Of a DNA stretch of 18,705 nt, positions 1 through 8,283 are shown piece by piece. The stretch spans positions 1-18,705 of the forward strand of contig SFQY01000038.1 of NCBI GenBank assembly GCA_004562395.1, written 5' to 3'. The notes beneath the pieces were generated by a model. It saw nothing but the letters and a program-made list of their open reading frames with translations, had not been told where the DNA came from and ran no database searches. Made by a program: the position numbers and the translations under genes. The DNA comes from a bacterium (GTDB lineage: Bacteria > Bacillota > Clostridia > Oscillospirales > Oscillospiraceae). Positions within the stretch are counted from its first letter, which is position 1, and every line of letters begins with the position of its first letter.

Positions 1-15
1 TAAGATGTCGCCGTT

Positions 16-98
16 CCTCATCCGCCCCAGTGTGCGCACTGGGGCACCTTCCCCCCGGGGGAAGGTATTGCCCACTGCACAGCTAAACGATCATTTAT
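16..98. repeat. Right half of a palindromic dispersed repeat (CCTTCCCCC type)
   Basis: This stretch carries two strong hairpins, GCCCCAGTG/CACTGGGGC (24-32 and 37-45, loop TGCG) and ACCTTCCCCC/GGGGGAAGGT (46-55 and 57-66). It ends in the terminal sequence TAAACGATCATTTAT (84-98). The same order of modules recurs at 10236-10319, so this is the right-hand end of an element whose left part lies before the window. No coding potential is seen. Confidence 0.85.
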
Positions 99-742
99 CT
101 TACCAAACAACCCCGGCGGGACCGCTGCGCTTACCAAAAGTATTCCCCGGAGCTGTCAGATGATACCAGAAAATTTTTTGGCGGTTTTTCACAAAAAAAT
201 CCGGCGGGGCCAATGCCGGCAACAAAATTTGACACCGATTTTTTACAATTTGTAAACTTTTTCGCTTCCTTTCCTCAGGAAAAACTTTCCTTCCTAAAGC
301 CGCGTGACATAACCTTTCCGCATCCCGCCGCCGGATTATGCAAACCGGTATTCATGTTTTCCACAAGGAGGGCGGAAAACGCAAAGAAGCAAAATACCTG
401 TTGATAACTCTGAGTTTTCCACATTCTCCACATGTTTTTCCACAGGTGTTATCCACAGCCTCTGTGAATTGTGGATATTCAATTTGGTTCACATAACTGC
501 CGGCGACGGTTTTCGAGGGATTTCCCACTTTTTTGCGGGTCGTGGATTTCACCATGGGAGGTTTTTTGTGCAAAAATTTTTCTCTTGACAAGGCCCCGGA
601 AGCCGGGTATTCCACAGCCGCCCTCCCGGCCTCCGGCAGAGGCTGCAGGCCGCCCTCCCGGCAGACGGCGCCTTTTTTGCGGAAACAGCCCCTTCCCCTG
701 CCCCCTTTGGGTCCGGGGTCTGAAAAAAATCTCAAAAAGGGG
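99..742. other. Long non-coding region upstream of rpsT with an AT-rich part and a DnaA-box cluster
   Basis: No convincing gene is present; the open frames here lack ribosome binding sites and recognisable protein sequence. Bases 165-270 are AT-rich with A and T runs and contain a 15-base odd palindrome, TTTACAA-T-TTGTAAA (242-256). Bases 357-478 hold the DnaA-like boxes described separately. Bases 590-720 are GC-rich with several CCGG/GCC repeats and no clear terminator on the + strand. A TTGACA at 585-590 has only TATTCC 17 bases downstream, so it is a doubtful promoter. Confidence 0.6.
357..478. promoter_or_regulatory. Cluster of DnaA boxes, candidate replication origin or DnaA-binding locus
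   Basis: Seen directly: the perfect consensus TTATCCACA at 449-457; TTTTCCACA at 357-365, 415-423 and 436-444, which fits the relaxed TTWTNCACA; TTCTCCACA at 424-432; TGTTGATAA at 399-407 and TGTGGATAT at 470-478 as one-mismatch boxes on the other strand. An outlying TTTTTCACA lies at 185-193 in an AT-rich stretch. Box starts between 415 and 449 are spaced 9 to 13 bases apart. This density is typical of oriC regions. dnaA is not visible in the window, so a titration or regulatory site is also possible. All genes to the right run away from it on the + strand, as expected for a leading strand from an origin. Confidence 0.6.
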
Positions 743-771
743 TTGATTTTGTTTGACAGAAGCGCTATAAT
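743..771 (+). promoter_or_regulatory. Promoter of rpsT
   Basis: A -35 TTGATT (743-748) and a perfect -10 TATAAT (766-771) are separated by 17 bases, about 40 bases before the rpsT start. The TTGACA at 753-758 is too close to this -10 to serve as its -35. Confidence 0.7.
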
Positions 772-812
772 GTGTGTCTGTATGGAAAGCTAGCTAGAAG
801 GAGGTGGAATCC

Positions 813-1076
813 ATGCCCAACATCAAGTCCTCTAAGAAGGATGTCATTGCTTCCAAGATCTCTTATGAGAGGAACAAGGCGAACAAGTCTGCGCTGAAGA
901 CCGACCTGAAGAAGTTCGACGCCGCTCTGACTGCCGGTGACAAGGCCGCCGCCGAGGCTGCCTACAAGAACGCCGTCAAGGCTGTCGACCAGGCTGTCGT
1001 CAAGGGTCTGCTGCACAAGAACAATGCTGCCCGCAAGAAGAGCAGCATGACGCTGAAGCTGAACAAGCTGGCCTGA
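813..1076 (+). CDS. rpsT: 30S ribosomal protein S20
   Basis: The product is 87 residues, the usual length of S20, a primary 16S rRNA-binding protein of the small ribosomal subunit. It begins MPNIKSSKKDV and is very rich in lysine and alanine, with the family pattern KSALKT in the first helix, an alanine-rich middle and a HKNNAARKKS segment near the C-terminus that contacts rRNA. The ATG at 813 is chosen because the ribosome binding site GGAGG (800-804) is eight bases upstream; the in-frame GTG at 804 overlaps that site and would add residues foreign to the family. The gene has its own promoter (743-771) and terminator (1092-1123), so it is probably transcribed alone. Confidence 0.97.
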   Translation: MPNIKSSKKDVIASKISYERNKANKSALKTDLKKFDAALTAGDKAAAEAAYKNAVKAVDQAVVKGLLHKNNAARKKSSMTLKLNKLA

Positions 1077-1091
1077 TCTCTCTGAAAATAT

Positions 1092-1123
1092 CTCCCTCCC
1101 GGCTTTTCCGGAGGGAGTTTTTT
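1092..1123 (+). terminator. Rho-independent terminator of rpsT
   Basis: CTCCCTCC (1092-1099) pairs with GGAGGGAG (1110-1117) and is followed directly by six T (1118-1123). It starts 15 bases after the rpsT stop codon. Confidence 0.9.
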
Positions 1124-1177
1124 CATGCCCGCTGGACCATTTTTCCGGCGCCGTCGACATTTGTTTACAAATTCCCG

Positions 1178-1206
1178 TTGCACCGGAACCCAGTTTTTAC
1201 TATAAT
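1178..1206 (+). promoter_or_regulatory. Promoter of the recG transcript
   Basis: TTGCAC (1178-1183) and a perfect TATAAT (1201-1206) are 17 bases apart and lie 28 bases before the recG ATG. The position rules out the upstream in-frame TTG at 1178 as the recG start. Confidence 0.7.
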
Positions 1207-1234
1207 AAAAGAAAATCCGCCCGGAGGTGAGTCC

Positions 1235-3283
1235 ATGGCCAGGCTGTCCGATCCCGTTACCATATTAAAAGGCGTAGGTCCCACCCGGGCCAAGCAATTC
1301 GCCAATCTGAATATTTTCACCCTCCGGGACCTGATCTGTCACTTTCCCCGGGGCTACGAGGACAGGACCCGGCTGGTCCCCATTGAGAAGCTGGAGGTGG
1401 ATGTCCCCGCCTGCTTCCGGGCCATGGTCATGAATACCCCCCGGACCTCCCACGTCCACAAGGGCCTGGACATCACCAAGGTCCAGGTGGCCGACCACAC
1501 CGCCCGGCTGTCCCTGACCTTTTTCAACAACCGCTACGCGGCGGAGCAGCTTCAGTACGGACGGGAGTACATTTTTTACGGCGCGGTCACCGGAGACTTC
1601 ATCGGGTACAATATGACCAATCCCGTGTTCGAGGAGCTGAATTCCCAGCCTGTGACCACCCGGCGGGTGCTGCCCATCTACCCGCTGACGGCGGGTCTGA
1701 CCAATTCCGCCCTGCTCAAGGCGGTGCGGCAGGCCCTGGCCATCTGCGACCCTCCGGCGGAGATCCTGCCCCCGGAGGTCCGGGAGGCCTACGGTATTCT
1801 CCCCGCCAGCCGGGCCTACACCGCCATTCATGAGCCCGCTTCCATGGAGGAGGCGGAGCAGGCGAAAAAGCGGCTGGTCTTTGAGGAATTTTTTGTCTTC
1901 TCTGCCGGTCTTTCTCTGATGCGGGCGGCCCGGGCGGAGAAAAAAGCGGCGCCCTACACCAACCTGGATCTCCGGCCCTTCCGCGCCGCCCTGCCCTTCA
2001 CCCTCACCGGCGCCCAGGAGCGGGCCATCGGGGAAATTCTGGAGGATTTCCGCCGGGGCGCTCCCATGAACCGTCTGATCCAGGGGGACGTGGGCAGCGG
2101 AAAAACCATGGTGGCCGCCGCGGCCATCTACTGTGCCGCCGGGAACCACAAGCAGTCGGCCCTGATGGCCCCCACGGAAATTCTGGCGGAGCAGCATTTC
2201 GGCTCCCTGCGGAATCTTTTGGAGCCTCTGGGCATCCCGGTGGCTCTGCTCACCGGCTCCATGACCCCGAAGGAAAAACGGACCGTCCGGGAGCGGATCG
2301 CTTCCGGAGAGGTCCAGGCTGTCATCGGCACCCACGCCCTGCTGACCGAGGCCACCCAGTTCAATGATCTGGGGCTGGTCATTGCCGACGAGCAGCACCG
2401 CTTCGGCGTGGGCCAGCGCTCCCGGCTGTCCGCCAAGGGCGACGATCCCCACCTGCTGGTCATGTCCGCCACCCCCATCCCCAGGACCCTGGCGCTGCTG
2501 ATGTACGGCGACCTGGACGTGTCCGTGCTGGACGAGCTGCCCCCGGGCCGGGAGGCGGTGGATACCTTCCTGGTGGGCGAGAGCTACCGCCCCCGGATCA
2601 ACGCCTTCATCCGCAGGCAGGTGGAGGAGGGCCACCAGTGCTTCGTGGTCTGTCCGGCGGTGGAGGAAAACGAGGAGCTGGGTGTCAAGGCGGCCACCGC
2701 CTGGGCCGAAACCCTCCAGAAAACCGTCTTCCCCGATCTGCGGGTAGCGCTGCTGCACGGCCAGATGAAGGGAGCGGAGAAGGAAGCCGCCATGGCCTCC
2801 TTCGCCCGGGGGGAAGCGGATGTGCTGGTGGCCACCACGGTCATCGAGGTGGGCGTGGACGTTCCCAACGCCACGCTGATGGTCATTGAGGACGCGGACC
2901 GGTTCGGACTGTCCCAGCTTCACCAGCTTCGGGGCCGGGTGGGCCGGGGGAAGGCGAAAAGCTACTGCATCCTCACCACCCACAACCGCAACCCCGAGAC
3001 GCTGCAGCGGCTGAAAGCCCTGTGCAAAACCACCGACGGCTTCAAAATCGCCGAGGAAGACCTGAAGCTCCGGGGCCCGGGAGATTTCTTCGGCTCCCGG
3101 CAGTCCGGCCTTCCCGCCTTCCGGGTAGCGGATCTGAGCTTCGACCTGGCCACCCTGAAGCAGGCCCAGGCGGCCTCCGCCCACTGGATCGACGCCAACG
3201 GCACCTCCGACACCCCGGAGGCCGCGGCCCTGCGGGAGCGGATCGGGGAGCTGTTCGCCCGGTCGGAGGGGACCATGAATTGA
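1235..3283 (+). CDS. recG: ATP-dependent DNA helicase RecG
   Basis: RecG is a superfamily 2 double-strand DNA translocase that remodels stalled replication forks and branch-migrates Holliday junctions. The 682-residue product has the full family architecture. The N-terminal wedge/OB region begins with the helix-hairpin-helix-like segment ILKGVGPTRAKQF. The helicase core has Walker A GDVGSGKT (residues 284-291), the Walker B variant DEQH (385-388), motif III SATPIPRT (from 411) and motif VI QLRGRVGRG (564-572). The C-terminal segment has the diagnostic RGPGDFFGSRQSG. The ATG at 1235 follows GGAGG (1223-1227) with a seven-base spacer. It is the first gene of a likely three-gene transcript; the next start lies 58 bases downstream with no terminator between. 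In many Firmicutes recG follows fakA; here fakA lies about 5 kb downstream instead. Confidence 0.97.
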   Translation: MARLSDPVTILKGVGPTRAKQFANLNIFTLRDLICHFPRGYEDRTRLVPIEKLEVDVPACFRAMVMNTPRTSHVHKGLDITKVQVADHTARLSLTFFNNRYAAEQLQYGREYIFYGAVTGDFIGYNMTNPVFEELNSQPVTTRRVLPIYPLTAGLTNSALLKAVRQALAICDPPAEILPPEVREAYGILPASRAYTAIHEPASMEEAEQAKKRLVFEEFFVFSAGLSLMRAARAEKKAAPYTNLDLRPFRAALPFTLTGAQERAIGEILEDFRRGAPMNRLIQGDVGSGKTMVAAAAIYCAAGNHKQSALMAPTEILAEQHFGSLRNLLEPLGIPVALLTGSMTPKEKRTVRERIASGEVQAVIGTHALLTEATQFNDLGLVIADEQHRFGVGQRSRLSAKGDDPHLLVMSATPIPRTLALLMYGDLDVSVLDELPPGREAVDTFLVGESYRPRINAFIRRQVEEGHQCFVVCPAVEENEELGVKAATAWAETLQKTVFPDLRVALLHGQMKGAEKEAAMASFARGEADVLVATTVIEVGVDVPNATLMVIEDADRFGLSQLHQLRGRVGRGKAKSYCILTTHNRNPETLQRLKALCKTTDGFKIAEEDLKLRGPGDFFGSRQSGLPAFRVADLSFDLATLKQAQAASAHWIDANGTSDTPEAAALRERIGELFARSEGTMN

Positions 3284-3341
3284 TGATTCGCCGGAAACGG
3301 CTGTTCTTTGGAGAAACCTACTATCGAAAGGATGCATTTTT

Positions 3342-4337
3342 ATGAAAAAGCGACTGATTCTGTGCGCGCTGGCGGCGCTGATGCTGCTGACCGTCCTGGC
3401 TCCCGGAGCCATGGCCCTGCAGACCAACATCGCCAGCGGCACCTGCGGTGATGGGATCAACTGGTCCCTGGACGGCTATACCCTGACCATCTCCGGCAGC
3501 GGCGAGATGGCGGAGGGCTCTCCCTGGTCGGACCACAAGGACCACATTGAGGACATCGTGTTCACCGGCGGCATCACCAAGATCTGCGACGAGGCCTTCT
3601 CCGGCTATGACCGGGTGAAGACCGTGGACTTCGGCGATTCCCTGGTGGAGATCGGAAAGCGGGCCTTTTACGGCTGCGACAAGATCGCCTACATCCATCT
3701 GCCCGCCACCTTCCGGATCTTCGGCGCGGAGTGCTTCCGGGACTGCTCCGCTCTGCAGTATGTCTACTGCGACGGCGGTATGCCCAGGTTCAACGACAGC
3801 TGCCTGTGGACGGGCAATTACATCTCCGTCTTCTACCCGGGCAACAACCCCTGGCCCCAGGAGGCCGTCTCCCAGCTGGTCAGCAATTTCGGCGGGCGGC
3901 TGAGCATTCTGATGGGCAGCTTTGACGCTTCCACCGTTGCGGCCAACCTGGCCCCCAAGGAGACGGAGGAGACGAAGGAAACGGAGGCATCTGAGACCCG
4001 GGCCGCCGAGGAAACGGAAGCGGCTGCAGCCGTGGTGACGGAAACACCTACCGTCCCCGTCACGGAGCCGGAAACCGTTCCCACCACCGCGCCCACCACC
4101 GTTCCCACCACGGAAGCCACCGTTCCCACCACCCAGGCCACGGAGCCCCCCACCCAGTCTCAGACGGAGCCCTTCACCTTCCCCACGGAGCCCACCAAAG
4201 ACCCCACCATGGTGGAAAAGGTGGGCGGCAACGGCTGGATCGGTATGGTGCTGGTGGCGGCGGTGCTGACCTTCCTGCTGATAGGCGCCCTGATCGTCCG
4301 GGGTGCCAGCCACAAGGGCGGCAAGTATCGGGAGTAA
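3342..4337 (+). CDS. BspA-like leucine-rich repeat surface protein with Thr/Pro/Glu stalk and C-terminal membrane anchor
   Basis: The 331-residue protein starts with a clear signal peptide (residues 1-25: MKKR, hydrophobic core, cleavage after AMA). The mature part opens with the pattern SGTCGDGINWSLDGYTLTISG that precedes BspA-type (LRR_5) repeats. About three repeat units follow (IxKICDEAFSGYDRVKTVDF, VEIGKRAFYGCDKIAYIHLP, RIFGAECFRDCSALQYVYC). Residues about 206-290 form a low-complexity stalk of Thr, Pro and Glu. A hydrophobic segment (about 299-321) and a short basic tail (HKGGKYRE) follow. The inferred topology is an extracellular repeat head on a stalk, anchored by one membrane helix; no LPXTG sorting signal is seen. 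The ligand is unknown. The ribosome binding site AAAGGA (3327-3332) is moderate. It sits between recG and a MATE exporter, probably co-transcribed with no evident functional link. Confidence 0.85.
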   Translation: MKKRLILCALAALMLLTVLAPGAMALQTNIASGTCGDGINWSLDGYTLTISGSGEMAEGSPWSDHKDHIEDIVFTGGITKICDEAFSGYDRVKTVDFGDSLVEIGKRAFYGCDKIAYIHLPATFRIFGAECFRDCSALQYVYCDGGMPRFNDSCLWTGNYISVFYPGNNPWPQEAVSQLVSNFGGRLSILMGSFDASTVAANLAPKETEETKETEASETRAAEETEAAAAVVTETPTVPVTEPETVPTTAPTTVPTTEATVPTTQATEPPTQSQTEPFTFPTEPTKDPTMVEKVGGNGWIGMVLVAAVLTFLLIGALIVRGASHKGGKYRE

Positions 4338-4412
4338 GGACCCGAAAAACGTCAAAAACTCTGCCGCGATTGAATATACTCTAAAAAAACTTTGATATGA
4401 GGGAGATTTTCC

Positions 4413-5777
4413 ATGGGAGCGTCAAATATACAAAGAGACTCCTTTTTCTCGCAGCTGATGAAGCTGGTGGTACCCATTGCGGTGCAGAGCTTCATGCTGG
4501 CGCTGGTCAGCGTAACGGACGCGGTGATGCTGGGACGGCTGGATCAGCAGTCCATGGCTTCGGTATCTCAGGCGGGCAATGTGCAGTTCTTCCTGAACCT
4601 GCTGGTGACCGGCTTCAGCATCGGCGTGGGCATCATGACCGCCCAGTACTGGGGCAAGGGGGACGGCAAATCCATTGAGATGATCGCCCCCCTGGGTTTG
4701 AAAATCATTCTGGTTCTGGGCGGGGCGGTGACCCTGGCGGCACTGTTCGCCCCCACCACGCTGATGACCATTCTCACCAGCGACCAGACCCTGATCCCCC
4801 TGGGAGCCCAATACCTGCAGATCGTGGCTCCCTCCTATTTCCTGTGCGGCATTACCCAGGTTTATTTCGCCCTGATGAAAAACACCGGGCACACCACGGA
4901 AAGCTCCACCATCAGCTCCGTGGCGGTGGTGGTGAACATCGTACTCAACGGCGTGTTCATCTTCGGCTGGCTGGGGGTTCCCGCCATGGGCATCCAGGGC
5001 GCGGCATTGGCTACGGTCATTGCCCGGCTGGTGGAATTGCTCCTGGCCATAGCGGTCACCAAGCGCAAGGGCAATGTACAGCTGCGGTGGAAGGGCCTGC
5101 TGGAGAAGGCGGACAAGCTGCTCTATCAGGATTTTCTGCGCTACACCATGCCCGTCATCGGAGCCAGCCTGGTTTGGGGCATTGCCTATATGTCCTACTC
5201 CGTGGTGCTGGGCCACATGGACGGAGACGCGGTGGCCGCGAATGCCATCATTTCTGTGGCAAAGAACCTGATCTCCTGCCTGATTCGCGGCTTAGGCGGC
5301 GGCGCGGGCATCATGATCGGCAATCTGCTGGGCGCCAATCTGCTGAGCAAGGCCAAGTCCTACGCCGCGCGGCTTACAAAGCTTGCCGCCGTCGTGGGCA
5401 TCTGCACCGGAGCGGCGCTGGTGGCGCTGACCCCGGTCATTATGAACATCACGGAACTGACCCCCAAGGCTGCCGAATACCTGAAGGTCATGATCGTTTT
5501 CACGGGCTTAAACATTGCGGCCCAGTCCGTAAACCATGTGGTGCTGGACGGTATCTTCGGAGCGGGAGGCGATGCCAGGTTCGACATGAACACCAACATC
5601 ATCTTCATGTGGTGCATCTGTGTTCCCCTGAGCCTCATGGCGGCTTTCTGGTGGAATCTCCCTGCTCCGGTGGTGTTCTGCCTGTGCAATATGGATGAGA
5701 TCATCAAACTGCCGGTGGTGTTTGTCCATTACCGCAAGTACATTTGGCTGAGAAATATCACAAGAGAAATGGCATAA
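4413..5777 (+). CDS. MATE family multidrug/cation efflux transporter
   Basis: The 454-residue polytopic membrane protein has the length and pattern of MATE (multidrug and toxic compound extrusion) carriers, which export organic cations and drugs in exchange for Na+ or H+. The N-terminal half begins with the family-typical sequence LVVPIAVQSFMLALVSVTDA and then MLGRLD, followed by GFSIGVGIMTAQYWGKGD. A second MatE half begins near residue 240 (FLRYTMPVIGASLVWG). About 12 hydrophobic segments can be counted. The start follows AGGGAGA (4400-4406). The substrate cannot be inferred. It is the last gene before a strong terminator and may be read through from recG or from a weak -10-like TATACT at 4375-4380 that has no good -35. 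Confidence 0.93.
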   Translation: MGASNIQRDSFFSQLMKLVVPIAVQSFMLALVSVTDAVMLGRLDQQSMASVSQAGNVQFFLNLLVTGFSIGVGIMTAQYWGKGDGKSIEMIAPLGLKIILVLGGAVTLAALFAPTTLMTILTSDQTLIPLGAQYLQIVAPSYFLCGITQVYFALMKNTGHTTESSTISSVAVVVNIVLNGVFIFGWLGVPAMGIQGAALATVIARLVELLLAIAVTKRKGNVQLRWKGLLEKADKLLYQDFLRYTMPVIGASLVWGIAYMSYSVVLGHMDGDAVAANAIISVAKNLISCLIRGLGGGAGIMIGNLLGANLLSKAKSYAARLTKLAAVVGICTGAALVALTPVIMNITELTPKAAEYLKVMIVFTGLNIAAQSVNHVVLDGIFGAGGDARFDMNTNIIFMWCICVPLSLMAAFWWNLPAPVVFCLCNMDEIIKLPVVFVHYRKYIWLRNITREMA

Positions 5778-5783
5778 GCTTTG

Positions 5784-5817
5784 GGAGCCTCCTGAAAAAG
5801 GAGGCTCCTGTCTTTTC
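5784..5817 (+). terminator. Terminator after the MATE gene
   Basis: GGAGCCTCCT (5784-5793) and AGGAGGCTCC (5799-5808) form a perfect 10-bp stem with loop GAAAA, followed by a T-rich tail (TGTCTTTT). It begins seven bases after the stop codon. Confidence 0.88.
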
Positions 5818-5854
5818 CTGGGTAACGATTCGGTCGTACCCCCAAGTTTCTCAT

Positions 5855-6030
5855 ATAAATGATCGTTTATGTTTGCACTCACTGTAGGGCGGGGGCTTGC
5901 CCCCGCCGACGCACCTATGGTTATACATATTTGCGTTTGACGCAGCAGATTGTGGTCGGCGGGGGCAAGCCCCCGCCCTACGATGGGTGCAATATGAATC
6001 GGTGCGTCGGTGCGATAAACGATCATTTAT
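5855..6030. repeat. Palindromic MITE-like element with perfect 16-bp terminal inverted repeats
   Basis: The ends ATAAATGATCGTTTAT (5855-5870) and ATAAACGATCATTTAT (6015-6030) are perfect reverse complements. Inside, a second perfect 27-bp inverted repeat (5884-5910 against 5955-5981) carries the GGCGGGGGC/GCCCCCGCC hairpin in each arm. The whole 176-bp unit can therefore fold into a long cruciform or behave like a pair of inverted REP hairpins. No transposase is encoded. No target-site duplication is obvious beside the ends. The same terminal sequence bounds the differently built elements at 10063-10319 and 16-98, so this is a non-autonomous or REP/BIME-like family. Confidence 0.88.
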
Positions 6031-6067
6031 CTGCGTTAAACCGGCAAGCATTAAAGGAATTTTAACA

Positions 6068-6115
6068 ACTTCCGGGAAAATCACTCATTTTTTGGCTTTC
6101 CCGGAAGTATTTTTG
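6068..6115 (+). terminator. Hairpin with T-rich tail upstream of gpmI
   Basis: ACTTCCGGGAAA (6068-6079) pairs perfectly with TTTCCCGGAAGT (6097-6108), with a 17-base loop, and is followed by ATTTTTGTTTG. It lies before the proposed gpmI promoter, so it probably insulates gpmI from transcription coming through the repeat. An attenuator of a longer gpmI leader is the alternative. Confidence 0.6.
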
Positions 6116-6142
6116 TTTGTAACGGAAAAAATAAAAAAGTGG

Positions 6143-6171
6143 TTGTAAGTTTGTAAAAAATGATGTAAAAT
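6143..6171 (+). promoter_or_regulatory. Likely promoter of gpmI
   Basis: TTGTAA (6143-6148) and TAAAAT (6166-6171) are separated by 17 bases in an AT-rich stretch 58 bases before the gpmI ATG. Both boxes match the sigma-A consensus only partly. Confidence 0.5.
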
Positions 6172-6228
6172 AATATGACCTGTAAAATGCAAAAATACGC
6201 GAAGAACTCGCTTTTGGGAGGTACACAT

Positions 6229-7791
<1,563 letters not shown>

Positions 7792-7794
7792 TGG

Positions 7795-7863
7795 AAAGAT
7801 ATCAGATACAAGATATGCATAACGAGGTTATCTTATATCTTATATCTCATATCTCATATCTTT
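7795..7863. repeat. Imperfect inverted repeat built of ATATCT units between gpmI and the Asp23 gene
   Basis: AAAGATAT at the left end (7795-7802) matches ATATCTTT at the right end (7856-7863). The right arm is a tandem run of ATATCT-type units about ten bases apart, and the left arm carries their complement at AGATAT and AGATA. The structure can form a long AT-rich hairpin. It lies just after the gpmI stop and has no T-tract, so it is listed as a repeat rather than a terminator. Confidence 0.65.
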
Positions 7864-7909
7864 CACCCGTTTTATTTGCTACTGAACTTTCAATTGGGGG
7901 TACTGATTT

Positions 7910-8263
7910 ATGATTCGTCACGAAAACGAAAACGGCAGCGTCAACGTCAGCACCAATGTCTATACGGACATCGTCGGCACCGCGGCAGCCAACTGCTTCG
8001 GCGTCAAGGGCATGGCTGCCCGCAGCCTCACCGATGGGGTGTACCATCTGCTGCGGAAGGAATCCGTGGGCAAGGGCGTGCGCATCACCTTCAACGAGGA
8101 CAATTCCATCACCATTGACCTGCACATCATTGTGGACAACAACGTGAACCTGAACGCCGTGGGCGCCTCCATCATTTCCGAGGTTCGCTATGTGGTCACC
8201 CAGTGTACCGGCACGGAGGTTCGTGCCGTAAACGTCTATATCGATTCTATGATGATCGGTTAA
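7910..8263 (+). CDS. Asp23/Gls24 family envelope stress response protein (YloU-like)
   Basis: The 117-residue soluble protein matches the Asp23/Gls24 fold: an N-terminal strand GSVNVSTNVYTDIVGTAAA, the glycine-containing FGVKGMAAR segment, and the paired strands GVRITFNEDNSITIDLHIIV followed by the helix ISEVRYVVTQCTGTEVRAVNVYI. Family members are small proteins linked to cell-envelope or alkaline stress, and the YloU type commonly sits directly before the fatty acid kinase gene, as here with a 20-base gap. That places it in the same transcript as fakA. The start follows GGGGGT (7896-7901), a mediocre ribosome binding site. The molecular role of the YloU subgroup is not established. Confidence 0.9.
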   Translation: MIRHENENGSVNVSTNVYTDIVGTAAANCFGVKGMAARSLTDGVYHLLRKESVGKGVRITFNEDNSITIDLHIIVDNNVNLNAVGASIISEVRYVVTQCTGTEVRAVNVYIDSMMIG

Positions 8264-8283
8264 GGATTCGGAGGTAACGTAAA

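Noticed and set aside
213..404. 63-residue open frame in the region with DnaA boxes
   Set aside because: It has no ribosome binding site and no protein-like pattern, and it overlaps the DnaA boxes.
753..758. Perfect TTGACA near the rpsT promoter
   Set aside because: It is only seven bases from the TATAAT; the correctly spaced -35 is TTGATT at 743-748.
471..793. Open frames upstream of rpsT
   Set aside because: They are proline- and arginine-rich frames through non-coding GC-rich DNA and overlap the rpsT promoter; there is no ribosome binding site.
1265..3460. 731-residue open frame on the minus strand opposite recG
   Set aside because: It is a shadow of the GC-rich recG codons: it has low-complexity Gly/His/Gln-rich protein, no ribosome binding site and no recognisable domain, whereas recG is unambiguous.
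4844..5698. 284-residue + strand open frame inside the MATE gene in another frame
   Set aside because: Its Arg/His/Gly-rich sequence has no membrane pattern, and the MATE frame is well supported.
5859..6148. Short open frames across the palindromic element
   Set aside because: They arise from the inverted repeat itself (similar peptides on both strands such as RAGACPRR) and have no ribosome binding sites.
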